Below are positions 1 through 10,103 of a DNA stretch of 64,000 nt, in pieces; position 1 is the stretch's first letter; each line of letters begins with the position of its first letter. The notes below the pieces were generated by a model, which ran no database searches, was not told the origin of the DNA, and saw nothing but the letters and a program-made list of their open reading frames with translations. Source of the DNA: an uncultured bacterium (GTDB taxonomy: Bacteria > Verrucomicrobiota > Lentisphaeria > Victivallales > UBA1829); NCBI GenBank assembly GCA_949297765.1, contig CASFTV010000019.1, forward strand, positions 1-64,000, read 5' to 3'. Made by a program: the position numbers and the translations under genes.

Positions 1-8
1 TCCTCCGA

Positions 9-37
9 TTCCGGCCTCTATTTTTCATGGGCCGGAA
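9..37. repeat. Inverted repeat, 8-bp perfect arms
   Basis: TTCCGGCC at 9-16 and GGCCGGAA at 30-37 flank a 13-base spacer containing a T-run. A second, weaker hairpin (ATGCTG at 48-53, CAGCAT at 67-72) follows. The stretch 1-113 has no gene. It lies downstream of the minus-strand glycosidase ending at 114, so these hairpins could end its transcript or belong to a gene outside the window. Confidence 0.4.
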
Positions 38-113
38 ACCGATCATTATGCTGTTTTTTCAAAATTCAGCATGATCCCTTCCGGTTCAGCAGACCCTAAA
101 TAATTCCATCTTC

Positions 114-2339
114 TCAATCTCCCTTGAAAGCGTCGGAATCCGCGATGCGGCGAAAAAAGAAATCCGCCTCGGGAGAGACTCCGAAACGCCGATCGTCCGG
201 AGAGTATGCGGCGATCCGGGAGGAATATGCGTTTCCGAATTTTTCCCTCATTTCCGCATTTCCGGAGATTCTCTCCCACTCTCCGGCCAATATTCCAACG
301 ACCTCCAGTTCCAGAGAATTCCTTCCCTTCCGCAAACCGTCCAGACGGAACACCCAGGGAGGAAATGCCCGGATTCCCGTTTTCTTCCCGTTCACTCTCA
401 GAACCGCCCCGCAGCCGATCCAGTCAAACCGGACGCAGAACGGCAGAGGATCGCCCCCCCCGAATTCGAGGCTTGTTTTCAGATGGAGTATGCCGGAGCG
501 GTCCGGCTCCACCGCGTTCCAGTCTCCTCCGTCCGGCAGGTTCCGTCCGATCCGGGAGAAACGCGGACGGGCAGAGGACCCGAGACGGTATTCCTCCATG
601 GATTCCACAATCCATTCCAGGAATCCGCGTTCCCTGCGGAAGCGCGGCGGATCCGCCATTTTTCCCGAGGACACGCGGCGGAAGATCCGCAGTTCGCCCG
701 CGGAGAAACCGATCTCGCAGCCGCCGGGAATCCGGTGCAGAGGTGAAAGTTCGGACGGCAGCGGATCCGGCGGAGGGATCTCCTCCCAGACCTCATCCGG
801 CTCCGTCCGGAAACGGAAAATCCCCTCTCCCGGACCTTTGCTGAACACCATAACCGCCTCCGTTCCGTCATTGCGGCGGCAGGGAAGAATCTGAAATTCA
901 CCGTCGGAAGGGAGCGGAGGAAGAATGGAGAACGCACGCCATTGTTCCCGATCCTTTTCAGAAAACGTGCGGGGATCGACAGAAAGAACCCCCTTTTCCT
1001 TTGCGGGGAACTCCTCCTTCCCGGCGAAGCGCCAGAAAATCCGGTCTCCGTCAAGAGCGGAGATCAGAGCTTCCAGTCTTGCATCCTGCAGTTTTCCCTC
1101 CGCCTCGGAGTCCGGCAGAGCGGGATCATACAGAATCCGGACCGGAGCTTCAAGCGCTCCCGCATCGAACGAACCGGCCCACGCCCAGTGGGCGGTCAGC
1201 GCGGGGAAGAGGCGCCACAGCGGATTCCGCGGCGAAAAATCGGTACAGCATCCCCATGTCCGCCCTCCCCGGATTCCGGAAAGGAACGGCATCACCATCA
1301 GACGGTTCACCCCGCGGATAAACTGTGCATTTGCAATCCAGTTCATGGAGGAGGCGGTCAGATCATATCCGTAGACATTGAAACTTTCGCTGAGCACCTC
1401 ATGCCGTTTCCGACGGATTGCGGAGGAGACGGCGAATTTTGCAAACGCTCCATCCTTCCCCCCCGGCCAGATCTGGCGCCAGATGGCATCCACGCCGGGA
1501 GTTTCCATGCAGTCGAAAACGGCGATCGCATCTCCGAAAACGCCGGCGTGACAATGGAATTCATCCTCCCCGGAAAGATGACCTTCCAGACCGATTCCGT
1601 GATTCCGGCACCATTCCGCAAGGATCTCATAATAGTTCCGGATCGACAGAGCGGTGCAGCACTCGAGATAAAGACGGCGCATCCGGCGGACCTCCTCCGT
1701 GATTTCGGGAAGCGGAAAGAGCATCGCATAGATCTCTTCGACCGGGAAGCCGTTGCGGCGCAGAAACTCTTCCGGAAGGAGCGGCGACCAGGGAATCTCT
1801 TCCTGACCGATCCGGCCGACCCAGCGCGCCTCGTCGGTGAAAATCCCGGTAATGGTCTTTCCGAACTCCTCTTCTGCCGACTCGAAATAGCGGTCATGGG
1901 TCAGGCGGATGAACGTCCGGGCGGCATCGGGATTCATCAGATCGATTCGTCCCCTCTCCGCCACGGGGACCGCCTGAAACGTCCCCTGCTCCGTCCGGAT
2001 CAGGACATGCGCGGCAAGAGCGGGATCGTTCCGGACCACCTCTCCGCAGGCCCCTCCGCTCGGCCATCCGCCCTCGTCGTACAGGGTCATCCGGAGTCCG
2101 AGACGCCTGCACACCTCCACCGCGAAGCGGAAACGCCGGAAATAGGTTTTTCCGAGATAGGGAATCCGCATGCCTTTCCCGAAAAACAGCTTCGGACCGA
2201 ACGCTGCCGGCATCGGATGAATGCTGACCGAACGGAATCCGGCATCGCGGATTCCGTTCAGCTGCCGTGCGATCCCTGCTTCCGAGAGATCCGTATTCCA
2301 GTACCAGAAGATGGCGGGATTCCGGGATAAGTTCTTCAT
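114..2339 (-). CDS. GH106-like glycoside hydrolase (alpha-L-rhamnosidase-type), cytoplasmic
   Basis: Large protein of about 741 residues. The N-terminal half carries signatures of GH106-type rhamnosidase relatives: FWYWNTDLSE near residue 10, VSIHPMP, LYDEGGWPSG near residue 93, and a later GLEGHLSGEDE stretch. The C-terminal 150 residues look like a galactose-binding jelly roll (RVNGKKTG, then LRKGRNSLELEVV), as in GH2/GH106 enzymes. A cytoplasmic location is inferred because no signal peptide is seen. The start at 2339 was chosen over the longer frame from 2372 because GAGG lies 6-7 bases upstream and the pseudopilin gene stops only 13 bases before. It is co-transcribed with that pseudopilin and divergent from an AraC regulator (cassette A). 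Substrate is inferred only from family resemblance. Confidence 0.72.
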   Translation of the reverse strand: MKNLSRNPAIFWYWNTDLSEAGIARQLNGIRDAGFRSVSIHPMPAAFGPKLFFGKGMRIPYLGKTYFRRFRFAVEVCRRLGLRMTLYDEGGWPSGGACGEVVRNDPALAAHVLIRTEQGTFQAVPVAERGRIDLMNPDAARTFIRLTHDRYFESAEEEFGKTITGIFTDEARWVGRIGQEEIPWSPLLPEEFLRRNGFPVEEIYAMLFPLPEITEEVRRMRRLYLECCTALSIRNYYEILAEWCRNHGIGLEGHLSGEDEFHCHAGVFGDAIAVFDCMETPGVDAIWRQIWPGGKDGAFAKFAVSSAIRRKRHEVLSESFNVYGYDLTASSMNWIANAQFIRGVNRLMVMPFLSGIRGGRTWGCCTDFSPRNPLWRLFPALTAHWAWAGSFDAGALEAPVRILYDPALPDSEAEGKLQDARLEALISALDGDRIFWRFAGKEEFPAKEKGVLSVDPRTFSEKDREQWRAFSILPPLPSDGEFQILPCRRNDGTEAVMVFSKGPGEGIFRFRTEPDEVWEEIPPPDPLPSELSPLHRIPGGCEIGFSAGELRIFRRVSSGKMADPPRFRRERGFLEWIVESMEEYRLGSSARPRFSRIGRNLPDGGDWNAVEPDRSGILHLKTSLEFGGGDPLPFCVRFDWIGCGAVLRVNGKKTGIRAFPPWVFRLDGLRKGRNSLELEVVGILAGEWERISGNAEMREKFGNAYSSRIAAYSPDDRRFGVSPEADFFFRRIADSDAFKGD

Positions 2340-2352
2340 TCTGAACCTCTTT

Positions 2353-3138
2353 TCAGTTTTTATTTGAAGCAAAATATTTTTTCCGGATTTCGGGTTCTCG
2401 GCTTCCGCCCTCTGCGTTCAGATGGGTCAGAACATCCATCAGACCGGCATGACCGTCGAAGCAGAGGACCCCTGCCGCGCGCCTGTGAACCGGACCGATC
2501 GAAGGGCTGCTCGAAGAGTTGAAAAGATAGCGTCCGTCCAGAAGATATCCGAGTCCGGCAAAATTTCTCTCCATCTGATACTCGATCACCCCGATTTTCA
2601 CGGATGGACTCCGGACCCGTTCCGGACGAACCGCGGCAGCCGAACCGCCCTCCAGAGGTCCGGTGATTCCGATGGAACCTTCCGCATACCACGGAGCGCC
2701 GTTGACAAATACAGACATTCCGACGGCAAGATAATGAGTGGGCAGAGCGCCTCCGACCTCCGTCTGCTGAGCCGCATGGGCGGCACATTTCAATCCAAGA
2801 TAACTGCCGTTCCCTCCGTGGGATGGATCCATCGGAAGGCAGGGATATCCGAATTTCGCTCCGGATGCGGCAATTCCGGTCAGAAGCTGCCACCACCGAC
2901 CCTTTTCCGGCGTTCCGGGCAGAATCTGCGACTCATCCTGAGGCCACGGGTAAAATACGGAATCATTGGCATACAGGGAGAGCGCCAGTCCGATCTGCTT
3001 CAGGTTATTCACACCCGTTACCGCATGCGCTCGGTTCCGAGCGCTCTTCAGGGCCGGGAGCAGAAGGGCCATCAGGATCACAAGGATCGAAATCACGACG
3101 AGCAATTCTATCATGGGGAATTTTTTTCGTGTTTTCAT
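2353..3138 (-). CDS. Pseudopilin, H-X9-DG type (cassette A)
   Basis: A 261-residue protein with a short basic N-terminus followed by a type IV prepilin-like segment: Phe, then Glu at +5, then a hydrophobic helix ([20 protein letters not shown]). The C-terminus has a His, nine residues, then Asp-Gly ([13 protein letters not shown]), the H-X9-DG motif of prepilin-like proteins abundant in Planctomycetes and Lentisphaerae. Lys, not the usual Gly, precedes the expected cleavage site, and the third position is Pro rather than Thr. The start at 3138 has a GAGAGGCGG ribosome site; the longer frame extends into the intergenic promoter region. It is followed after 13 bases by the GH106-like gene. Function is inferred: membrane-anchored or secretion-associated pseudopilin. 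Confidence 0.85.
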   Translation of the reverse strand: MKTRKKFPMIELLVVISILVILMALLLPALKSARNRAHAVTGVNNLKQIGLALSLYANDSVFYPWPQDESQILPGTPEKGRWWQLLTGIAASGAKFGYPCLPMDPSHGGNGSYLGLKCAAHAAQQTEVGGALPTHYLAVGMSVFVNGAPWYAEGSIGITGPLEGGSAAAVRPERVRSPSVKIGVIEYQMERNFAGLGYLLDGRYLFNSSSSPSIGPVHRRAAGVLCFDGHAGLMDVLTHLNAEGGSREPEIRKKYFASNKN

Positions 3139-3204
3139 TTTCCGCCTCTCCGTTTTGGACTCTGACCTCTCTTCTGCATGGTGGAGCAGAACGATTCTCC
3201 GTCT

Positions 3205-3226
3205 TTCCGGAAATAATATACCGGAA
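3205..3226. promoter_or_regulatory. Possible operator palindrome between divergent genes
   Basis: TTCCGG at 3205-3210 and CCGGAA at 3221-3226 flank an AT-only 10-base spacer. It lies between the pseudopilin start (3138, minus) and the AraC start (3340, plus). It may be a binding site or simply reflect the high frequency of CCGGAA in this genome. Confidence 0.3.
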
Positions 3227-3283
3227 GAAATCTGAAAATCCATGAAGAATTGGACCTGTTTTATGATGGAATGTAACATCCTC

Positions 3284-3312
3284 TTGTATTTTGCGCGTGA
3301 CGGACTTATATT
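3284..3312 (+). promoter_or_regulatory. Sigma70-type promoter of the AraC gene
   Basis: TTGTAT at 3284-3289, a 17-base spacer and TATATT at 3307-3312. It sits 27 bases before the AraC start codon and fits a short leader with AAGGAG before the ATG. Confidence 0.6.
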
Positions 3313-3339
3313 TTCCGCGGCAGAGGAAAAGGAGCTTCC

Positions 3340-4155
3340 ATGACAGAGAAACACAGGCGGGGAAAAACAGACGGAACCATCCGCGGACCGGAAATTCTCG
3401 GATCCCTGTTCCGGATTTCCCGCTGCAGCTTCCACCGGGGAATCTGGCCGTGGATCCAGAACGGATTGTGTCCCGGCCACTGGCGTTTTTACTGGAATCC
3501 CGTGCCGGGAGGCGTTCTCCGGATCGGGGAATCGGAGGTGGCTCTGGAAAAGGATTTCTTTTATCTGCTCCCCCCGTTTCTCCATTTTTCAACCGCCGCG
3601 CGGCAGCCGTTCGATCAGTTTTTCGTCCACTTCCATCTTTATGCGAAGCGGCCGCAGATTTCGAAACTTTTCCGGATTCCGGCAGATCCGGCGGGCATCG
3701 CGCAGATCCGGAAAATCATCGAACTCGGACAGGCATGGGAGACTCTTCAGATGCGGACTCTGCTCGTTCATGCGCTTCTGTCAAACGCTCTTCTCCATCT
3801 GCCCGGAGAACTGTTCCGTCTGGAGCGGTGTCCCGACCCGCGCATAGAACGAATCTGCAAATTTCTGGAAGAACCCTCCGGAAAAAACCGGACAAACAAT
3901 GAACTGGCGGAGGAACTGCACATGTCCCGCAACAGCTTCATCCGCCTGTTCCATCAGGAGACGGGCGACACCCCTCAGCGCTACCGGCGCAGAAAATGTA
4001 TTGAAAAAGCCTGCGGCCTTCTCCGTTCCGCCGATCTCAGCATCGACGATATCGCAGAGGCCTCCGGTTTTTCCGACCGGAGTCATTTCACCCGCATTTT
4101 CACGCAGATCATCGGTCTCTCCCCCGGCAGCTACCGCAAACGTTTTCCGTTCTGA
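3340..4155 (+). CDS. AraC-family transcriptional regulator (cassette A)
   Basis: A 271-residue AraC/XylS regulator. The N-terminal half resembles a cupin-like ligand domain ([15 protein letters not shown]). The last 100 residues hold two helix-turn-helix units: [18 protein letters not shown], and the diagnostic second unit [20 protein letters not shown] ending in [17 protein letters not shown] lies seven bases before the ATG. It is divergent from the pseudopilin and GH106-like genes, which it likely activates in response to a sugar; the ligand cannot be read from sequence. A gap of 158 bases with its own strong promoter separates it from the next regulator. Confidence 0.88.
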   Translation: MTEKHRRGKTDGTIRGPEILGSLFRISRCSFHRGIWPWIQNGLCPGHWRFYWNPVPGGVLRIGESEVALEKDFFYLLPPFLHFSTAARQPFDQFFVHFHLYAKRPQISKLFRIPADPAGIAQIRKIIELGQAWETLQMRTLLVHALLSNALLHLPGELFRLERCPDPRIERICKFLEEPSGKNRTNNELAEELHMSRNSFIRLFHQETGDTPQRYRRRKCIEKACGLLRSADLSIDDIAEASGFSDRSHFTRIFTQIIGLSPGSYRKRFPF

Positions 4156-4210
4156 GAACCGGCCCCCTCCCTCCATCCGCCGGACAGGCGTCCTTCCCCT
4201 TCCGCAGCCG

Positions 4211-4250
4211 CTCTGTATTGATTTTATACAAAAAATTTTCTCTGTATTGA
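4211..4250. promoter_or_regulatory. 11-bp direct repeat, candidate operator of the GntR/LacI gene
   Basis: CTCTGTATTGA occurs at 4211-4221 and again at 4240-4250. The second copy overlaps the -35 box of the promoter at 4247. A 29-base period on an otherwise AT-rich stretch, directly before a GntR-type regulator, suggests an autoregulatory operator. Confidence 0.5.
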
Positions 4251-4275
4251 CATTTTTTGCAAAATATGCTATAAT
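4247..4275 (+). promoter_or_regulatory. Consensus sigma70 promoter of cassette B
   Basis: Perfect TTGACA at 4247-4252, a 17-base spacer and perfect TATAAT at 4270-4275. It should drive the regulator, pseudopilin and GH5-like genes as one transcript, since those genes overlap or nearly touch. Confidence 0.8.
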
Positions 4276-4313
4276 TAAAAGGAAAGACAATCAGAACAGC
4301 GGAGTCAATTGAG

Positions 4314-5495
4314 ATGGAGTGCTGGACGACACGAAAATTGAATACAGAACAGAATCTTCCGCTCTACCGGGTTCTGGCGGATCATCTGCGGGAGTGTATC
4401 CGGGACGGGAAACTGAAAACAGGAAGCCGGCTTCCCTCCTCCCGGGAATTGCAGACCACATACCACCTTTCATCCAGCACCGTGGAACACGGGGTCAAAC
4501 TTCTGGTGCGGGAAGGATGGCTGCTCCGCAGGCCGCGGCTCGGGACCTTCATCAACAATCCGGAAAACCGGCGTCCCTGTGTACAGGAAAAACTCCGGAT
4601 CAAGGTCCTGTTCAGCAACATCAGAGTGGAAGGCGAACACTGGTTCCGGGGACTTTTTTTCATCGAACAGTATCTCCGGGAGCATCATGCGGAATTTCTT
4701 TTTGAACGGCAGGAACTCGAACATCCGACGGCGGATGCGTTTGAAATCATGGGAAGCTGCAACGGCGTGATTCTCTGCGGAACCAATCCCATCGACCTTG
4801 CGGAAACGCTTCTGGAACACAAATTTCCCTTTATCATGCTCGGCGCCCCGGACCGGAAAACACCCTCGCTGAAAAAAATGGACGCCTACATCGGCGACGA
4901 TGAAAACCGGATGATCAAAGCGGTGAAAGCTCTGGTCGACATGGGACACCGCCGCATCTCCGCAGTCTATGCTCCGGAAGGAACCATGTATGGCGAGGAG
5001 CTGAAAAGCGGTCTTTCCAAGGCGGCGCAGCTGTTCCATCTGGAAGATGATCTTCAGATTTATCCGCTGAAGGAGGCCGGTGTGGAATACGGGAACCGGA
5101 TTGCCTGCCAGATCCTCTGCCAGGAAAAGAGGCCGACGGCGATTCTCTCTTCCGATATCATGCTCAGCATCGGCATTCTCCATGCGGCGGGCAAACTCGG
5201 TTTTTCCGTTCCGGAGGATTTTTCTGTTCTCAGCTGCGGCTCCAATCTTTTTGCAGAATTCGCCACTCCGCCCCTGACCACCACCGGATCGGCAGACAGC
5301 GACCAGAATCTGCTGGCCTGTTTCCGCGAGATGCTGGACCGGCTCTTCGACCAGATTCACAATCCGGACCATCAATGCGCCAACCTGGTCAACCGGAATT
5401 TTTCCATCACCTTCCGAAGCACCCTGATCTGCAACAAGCAGAACGATATCCATGAAATCGAATTAAATACAAAAAGAAAGGATCTCGCAATATGA
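4314..5495 (+). CDS. GntR/LacI-type transcriptional regulator (cassette B)
   Basis: A 393-residue regulator. Residues 10-80 form a GntR winged helix ([20 protein letters not shown], then [21 protein letters not shown] and [13 protein letters not shown]). From about residue 95 on there is a LacI/periplasmic-binding-protein-type sensor ([51 protein letters not shown]). This GntR plus sugar-sensor layout is the AraR-like type, typically a repressor released by a sugar. The start has GGAG 10 bases upstream. The last codon and stop overlap the pseudopilin start by 4 bases (ATGA), implying translational coupling and a role controlling its own operon. The effector is unknown. Confidence 0.88.
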   Translation: MECWTTRKLNTEQNLPLYRVLADHLRECIRDGKLKTGSRLPSSRELQTTYHLSSSTVEHGVKLLVREGWLLRRPRLGTFINNPENRRPCVQEKLRIKVLFSNIRVEGEHWFRGLFFIEQYLREHHAEFLFERQELEHPTADAFEIMGSCNGVILCGTNPIDLAETLLEHKFPFIMLGAPDRKTPSLKKMDAYIGDDENRMIKAVKALVDMGHRRISAVYAPEGTMYGEELKSGLSKAAQLFHLEDDLQIYPLKEAGVEYGNRIACQILCQEKRPTAILSSDIMLSIGILHAAGKLGFSVPEDFSVLSCGSNLFAEFATPPLTTTGSADSDQNLLACFREMLDRLFDQIHNPDHQCANLVNRNFSITFRSTLICNKQNDIHEIELNTKRKDLAI

Positions 5496-6133
5496 ATTCC
5501 AGACAATCCCGCCTGCCGGACAAAACCTGCCGATATGTACGGAAAGGATTTACTCTTGTTGAACTTCTTGTCGTAATTGCGATCCTTGCGATCCTTGCAG
5601 CGCTTCTTCTTCCGGCGCTGAACAAGGCGCGGGCGCGGGCGACCGCTATTGAATGTATGAGCTATCTTTCCCAGATCGGCAAAGCGTTTCACATGTATGC
5701 GGACGATTACGAGGGGTATTTCCCGAGAACCGGTTACGACGGAAGCAACAAAGCTCACTGGTATTTTATCCTTACCGGAGAAGGAATTCCGATTATCAAG
5801 CCTTATTTTCCAAGAAAATTTCGCTACTGTCCGGATACCAGCATTCCCAAAGAGGACTCCCGCGCCTATGGCGGCAACTATCAGAACTCGGATACGTTCG
5901 AGATCAAGAAATGCTACCATCCGAGCAGACGGGCCATTCTGTTCGACTGGAACCAGTACCGGAACAACCGGGCAACCAATCAATGGGATCCGGTCTGGAA
6001 TACGGAACCGCTCGACATTTTCCGCCATCTCCGCCGGATGAACATTCTCTATTGCGACGGACATGTCGGCAATCTGAACTACGCCGTCTTCCGGGTTCAG
6101 AAAACCCTCTATCTCTTCAACAACAAACCGTAA
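5492..6133 (+). CDS. Pseudopilin, H-X9-DG type (cassette B)
   Basis: A 213-residue pseudopilin. This is the only one of the five in the window with the canonical cleavage context: RKG then [17 protein letters not shown], with Gly at -1, Phe at +1 and Glu at +5. After the helix comes [13 protein letters not shown], shared with its paralogues. The C-terminus has H-X9-DG ([15 protein letters not shown]). Its ATG overlaps the regulator stop, with AAAGGA upstream inside that gene. The GH5-like gene follows after 19 bases. By family it is a membrane-inserted pilin-like protein; a role in export or display of the enzyme is inference from its position. Confidence 0.88.
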   Translation: MNSRQSRLPDKTCRYVRKGFTLVELLVVIAILAILAALLLPALNKARARATAIECMSYLSQIGKAFHMYADDYEGYFPRTGYDGSNKAHWYFILTGEGIPIIKPYFPRKFRYCPDTSIPKEDSRAYGGNYQNSDTFEIKKCYHPSRRAILFDWNQYRNNRATNQWDPVWNTEPLDIFRHLRRMNILYCDGHVGNLNYAVFRVQKTLYLFNNKP

Positions 6134-6152
6134 GAAGGAGGGAGGAAATTTC

Positions 6153-9026
6153 ATGCGCTCTCTATCCTTGCTTTTCCTGCTGACCGCCGCACTCTGCAGT
6201 TCCGCCGCCGACCTCTCCTTCAATGCCGGGATCTTCCGGGCGGACCCGGATGGGAAAATGGAACTTCAGACAAAAAACGGCGAAAAACTCACCCTGCAGT
6301 TCGGCGTTTTTCTCCCGACCTGGAATTTTCTGCCGCAGACACCCCTGCGGAATGCAAAAATTCTCCGGGATACTCCGCAGGGCTTTGAACAGAACGGAAC
6401 TCTGAATGCGAGAGGGAAACATCTTTCCTGTTCGCTCAAAGGATCCGCGGAAGGCGGAAATCTTCTTTTCGAGTTTTCCATGGCTCTCCCGGACGACCTC
6501 AAAACTCAGGACGGCCTTCCCCCCCAGCTGACCATCAGCGCCGCGCCGGGCATACTCAACGGATCGCTTGTGCAGTTCGGAGGCAAAACCGTAAAACTTC
6601 CGGCGGACAACACCTGGAGTCACGGGACCTCGTTTCTCATTCAGAAATACGGACTCCGGCTGGAACTTCTCAACGGAGCGCAATCCATCTCCGTCTGGGG
6701 AAAGGGAAACACCTCCATCTCCTTCCGGATCCCGGCAAAGCAGGAAGTCGGGAAAAACGGGGAACGGCTCTACCGCATCCGTTTCCGTCTTTCCGCGTCC
6801 GCGGAAAAGCTCCGGGAAGTGGTCGACATGGTCAAACTCAAGCGGGAGCAGTATCTGCGCGTCCTGTATCCGCCGATGGAACCGGAATTCAAACCGGCAA
6901 AGCTGATCGCGATGCTGAATGCTCCGGACGTGTCGCACAAGACGCTGAAGCAGATCGAAAACTGTCTCGACATCCGAGCGGTACTTTACTCGCTGCGGGA
7001 ACGTCTGGTCCATGCGGACACCCCCTCCCCCGCGCTCAGAAGCGGACTGGAGAACGCCTACGGAAAACTCAACCGCGGCGACTGGAAGGGCGTCCGGGCA
7101 ATGATTCCGGATCTGGAAAAACAGGCGGAAAAGCTCCCGCCTCTTCCGATGACCTCCCCCAATCCGTACACCTGGATCAAATCGTTTACGCAGTACGGCT
7201 ATTTCAAACATCCGGACGGCTGTTCCCTCTCCGAGCCGAATCCGTTCTGCGTGCTGTTTCAGGACGGCTTCCGTTTTGCGATTGCGGAGCATCCGGGCGT
7301 CGAACGGATCAGCGACGGCGCATTTCAGCAGATCCGCTACACCCGTCCGATGGAGGATATCACGGTCGAGCGCACCTGGGTGGATACGAAATGGAATCTG
7401 CCCGGGCAGACCGTCACCTTCAGCATGCTGACTCCGGTCATCAACGTGGAGAATACGGACACGCTGGTGCTTTCCAACTTCAGCCGGCCGCCGAGCGGCA
7501 TCAGCTATGTCAATCAGCAGATGCGTCTCTGGGGGACCTCCCTGACCGACATGACCCGGAGCTCGGAAACAATCGCCAGCGTTCTGGTGGACAATCAGGC
7601 TGCGGGAAACACCAGAATCGCCGGGAAAGTGTATTCCTTCGCCCCGTTCTTTCCGGGACGTCCGTGGATTGTGCTTTCCTCGAAGAAGGATGCGTGGAAC
7701 CTGATTCTGATCCTCGGCGAACGTCCCCTTTCCGCGACATTGAAGGACGGGAAATTCATTCTGAAACTGGAAAAGAAAACCCACATCGGCATTGTGCGTC
7801 TTCCCTTCGCCCGCCATCCGCGGGAGGCGGCCGGGCTTGCGGAGTTTTTCGCCGAGACCGCTCTGGACTACCCGTCCGGGGTCACCGAAACGGTCCGGGA
7901 CGGTACGGTCACCTGGAACTACCGCTACAAAAAGCGGAGCAACGCATGGAACACCGCCGCCCGCCGCATCGCCCCGCTCTCTCCGCTGCTCCAACTCGGG
8001 AACGTGAATGTTCCGGGTGCAAGGAAAAGCACCTTCAACACCAAATACGGCATGTACAGTTATGTGGACGGCGAACAGGCGGTTTTCCGCACGGCGCGGC
8101 AGAACATGAAACCGCTGGCCGGAGTCAATACGCAGATGAATCCGGAACAGCTGCTCCGGCATGCGAAAGACGGTGCGCAATGGCAGCGGCTCTACCTTCG
8201 TCCGCGCTCCCGGGAACCGGAGGAGACCTTCCGGAAACTGGAAGAAACGCTGAAATTCTGTGCCGAACATAAGATCAAAGTCCTGATTGATCCGCACGAT
8301 TTCATCTTCAAGGTCAGCTGGAACACGGGGATCCCGGGTGAGGACAGGAAGATTGCGCCGTTTGTGGAGATGTGGGACCGTATTTCCCGGATCGCGGCAA
8401 ACTATCCGGAGGCGGTCGCGGGATACGATCTCTACAACGAGCTGGGCGTCAAGGAGGGCGCGGAGTTCCGCTGGCGGGAGATCGCCCGGCAGTGCGTGGA
8501 ACGGATCCGCAAAAACGATCCGCACACCCCGATCTATGTCACCGGAATGGACGGAGCGAATCCGTCGGGCTACTTCAACTACATGCCGCCGGAGGACGGG
8601 AATCTCGTGGTCACATTCCATTTCTACACGCCGCATTCGCTGACGCATCAGAAGACCTCAACACGAATTGACAACGATCCCTTCGTCTTCTATCCGGGCT
8701 ATGCGCCGCGGATGGACTGGAAGAAACGGATCCACTACGGCGGATCGACGGTCGACTGGTTCGACCGCTGGACACTGGCAGCCATTCTCCTGCCCGTGTG
8801 GGAAACCGGAATTTCGACCGGACGGCCTCTGCACTGCGGCGAATTCGCCGTGGTCGGGTACGCCAATGCAAGCGCCGAAAATTCCGCTTTTCTCTGGACA
8901 AGGGATGTCTGCGAGCTGTTCCGGCACGCGGATGTCTCCTGGCATCTCTGGAATCAGGGATTCGGACTCGGCAACCGGAAGGTCCGCGAATTCATATTCC
9001 AGCTCTGGAACTCCCGGACAAACTAG
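6153..9026 (+). CDS. Exported GH5/clan-A-like glycoside hydrolase (cassette B)
   Basis: A 957-residue protein with a clear signal peptide (hydrophobic core LSLLFLLTAALC, cut near SSAA-DL). Residues 25-600 form a long beta-rich region I do not recognise. The C-terminal third resembles a cellulase-type TIM barrel: DLYNELG holds the likely acid/base Glu763, VTFHFYTPH follows, and HCGEFAVVG holds the likely nucleophile Glu897, with WHLWNQGFG near the end as in GH5. AGGAGGGAGG lies just before the start. It is the third gene of the cassette. The substrate is not predictable; a beta-linked glycan is likely for clan A. Confidence 0.75.
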   Translation: MRSLSLLFLLTAALCSSAADLSFNAGIFRADPDGKMELQTKNGEKLTLQFGVFLPTWNFLPQTPLRNAKILRDTPQGFEQNGTLNARGKHLSCSLKGSAEGGNLLFEFSMALPDDLKTQDGLPPQLTISAAPGILNGSLVQFGGKTVKLPADNTWSHGTSFLIQKYGLRLELLNGAQSISVWGKGNTSISFRIPAKQEVGKNGERLYRIRFRLSASAEKLREVVDMVKLKREQYLRVLYPPMEPEFKPAKLIAMLNAPDVSHKTLKQIENCLDIRAVLYSLRERLVHADTPSPALRSGLENAYGKLNRGDWKGVRAMIPDLEKQAEKLPPLPMTSPNPYTWIKSFTQYGYFKHPDGCSLSEPNPFCVLFQDGFRFAIAEHPGVERISDGAFQQIRYTRPMEDITVERTWVDTKWNLPGQTVTFSMLTPVINVENTDTLVLSNFSRPPSGISYVNQQMRLWGTSLTDMTRSSETIASVLVDNQAAGNTRIAGKVYSFAPFFPGRPWIVLSSKKDAWNLILILGERPLSATLKDGKFILKLEKKTHIGIVRLPFARHPREAAGLAEFFAETALDYPSGVTETVRDGTVTWNYRYKKRSNAWNTAARRIAPLSPLLQLGNVNVPGARKSTFNTKYGMYSYVDGEQAVFRTARQNMKPLAGVNTQMNPEQLLRHAKDGAQWQRLYLRPRSREPEETFRKLEETLKFCAEHKIKVLIDPHDFIFKVSWNTGIPGEDRKIAPFVEMWDRISRIAANYPEAVAGYDLYNELGVKEGAEFRWREIARQCVERIRKNDPHTPIYVTGMDGANPSGYFNYMPPEDGNLVVTFHFYTPHSLTHQKTSTRIDNDPFVFYPGYAPRMDWKKRIHYGGSTVDWFDRWTLAAILLPVWETGISTGRPLHCGEFAVVGYANASAENSAFLWTRDVCELFRHADVSWHLWNQGFGLGNRKVREFIFQLWNSRTN

Positions 9027-9053
9027 GAAACCGGCCGCCGAAGCCCGGTCCGC

Positions 9054-9082
9054 TTGCAAAAAAGCGAACGGACTGTTATAGT
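9054..9082 (+). promoter_or_regulatory. Sigma70-type promoter of AraC gene (cassette C)
   Basis: TTGCAA at 9054-9059, a 17-base spacer and TATAGT at 9077-9082. It lies in the 134-base gap between the GH5-like gene and the AraC gene, so the regulator is likely transcribed separately from cassette B. Confidence 0.55.
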
Positions 9083-9160
9083 ACGCCGGAAGGAGAATCC
9101 CCTCCCGGAGACCTCTTTCAGACGAGGAATCGAAACAGGAGGGTATCCGGCGCGCGGCCA

Positions 9161-10063
9161 ATGAAACAACAGCGGAAAAACTCCACAGAATTCTATCACA
9201 ACAGCTTCTCCTACGACCACGGACACACCAGAAGCCAGACACATACCGCATGGAATTTCGAGGAAAGCATCAAATCCACGCTCCCTGTGTGGCCGAATTT
9301 TGTCAACAGAACGAATTTCCAGCCGGATTCCTGGATGGATCACACAAACTGCATCTATACAGTTGTGGAAGTGCCGCTGGAAGGAGATATGCGCTTCCAT
9401 CAGAGAGACGAGAACATTGTTGTGAAACCCGGGGAAGCGTATCTGATCCACCGGGGGGAAAACAGCCGTCTGAACTGCGGACCGGCCGGATTCTGCCGGA
9501 AAATCTCCATCGGGCTCTCGGGCAATTCGCTCCCGTCGATCCTGATGGACACAGGACTTCTCCACTACACAAAACTCAAGCTGGCGGATCCGGATGAAAT
9601 CTACCGGCTGATCTCGGCGGTCGAAAAGGTTCTGAGAATCCGGGAGAAGACGCCCGACAACACCCGGGAAATTTCCATTCTCTGCTACTCCCTGCTCATG
9701 GAACTGGCGCGCTCCCTGAACAGCAAATATCCCTCGCCGCTGGCGCGGGCCATGGAGCTGATGACCGTCAATCTCGGACGGAAGCTGACCATCCGCCAGA
9801 TCGCCGAAGAGTTGAATATCAGCCAGTCCAAAATGGAAGATCTTTTTCTCAAACGCTTCCGCACATCCCCCAAGGAATACTTTCTTGATCTGAGAATGGA
9901 GAAGGCAAAACAGCTTCTGAGCCGGACCGATCTCTCCGTCAAACTGATCGCTCATCAGCTCGGCTATCCGGATCAGATGAATTTCTCCCGCATTTTCCGA
10001 AAAAAAACAGGAAAAACCCCGACGGAATTCCGGGAACAAGCCCGGAACTTAAAAACAACATAA
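9161..10063 (+). CDS. AraC-family transcriptional regulator (cassette C)
   Basis: A 300-residue AraC-type regulator. The first 130 residues look like a cupin sensor ([21 protein letters not shown]...[10 protein letters not shown]). Residues 200-295 carry the paired helix-turn-helix: [21 protein letters not shown] and [20 protein letters not shown], then [13 protein letters not shown]. The start at 9161 was preferred over the longer frame from 8798, which runs through the end of the GH5-like gene. AGGAGG is present but about 20 bases from the ATG, longer than usual. Its stop codon lies inside the first half of a 13-bp direct repeat spaced 21 bases, a typical AraC binding arrangement, just upstream of the next promoter. 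Confidence 0.87.
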   Translation: MKQQRKNSTEFYHNSFSYDHGHTRSQTHTAWNFEESIKSTLPVWPNFVNRTNFQPDSWMDHTNCIYTVVEVPLEGDMRFHQRDENIVVKPGEAYLIHRGENSRLNCGPAGFCRKISIGLSGNSLPSILMDTGLLHYTKLKLADPDEIYRLISAVEKVLRIREKTPDNTREISILCYSLLMELARSLNSKYPSPLARAMELMTVNLGRKLTIRQIAEELNISQSKMEDLFLKRFRTSPKEYFLDLRMEKAKQLLSRTDLSVKLIAHQLGYPDQMNFSRIFRKKTGKTPTEFREQARNLKTT

Positions 10064-10084
10064 TATTCAGGAAAAACAACATAA
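10051..10084. promoter_or_regulatory. 13-bp direct repeat at 21-bp spacing, candidate AraC site
   Basis: AAAAACAACATAA occurs at 10051-10063 and 10072-10084. The period is exactly 21 bases (two helical turns), the spacing of tandem half-sites in AraC-type operators. The downstream copy ends 19 bases before the -35 box at 10104. The upstream copy contains the stop codon of the AraC gene. This points to direct activation of the cassette C pseudopilin and glycosidase genes. Confidence 0.68.
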
Positions 10085-10103
10085 CAATCCATTTTTCCCC
10101 TTC

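Noticed and set aside
942-2330. 462-residue plus-strand frame opposite the GH106-like gene
   Set aside because: No start signal or domain; the minus frame has conserved motifs and operon context.
6162-8648. 828-residue antisense frame over the GH5-like gene
   Set aside because: Same shadow effect; the plus frame has signal peptide and both catalytic Glu.
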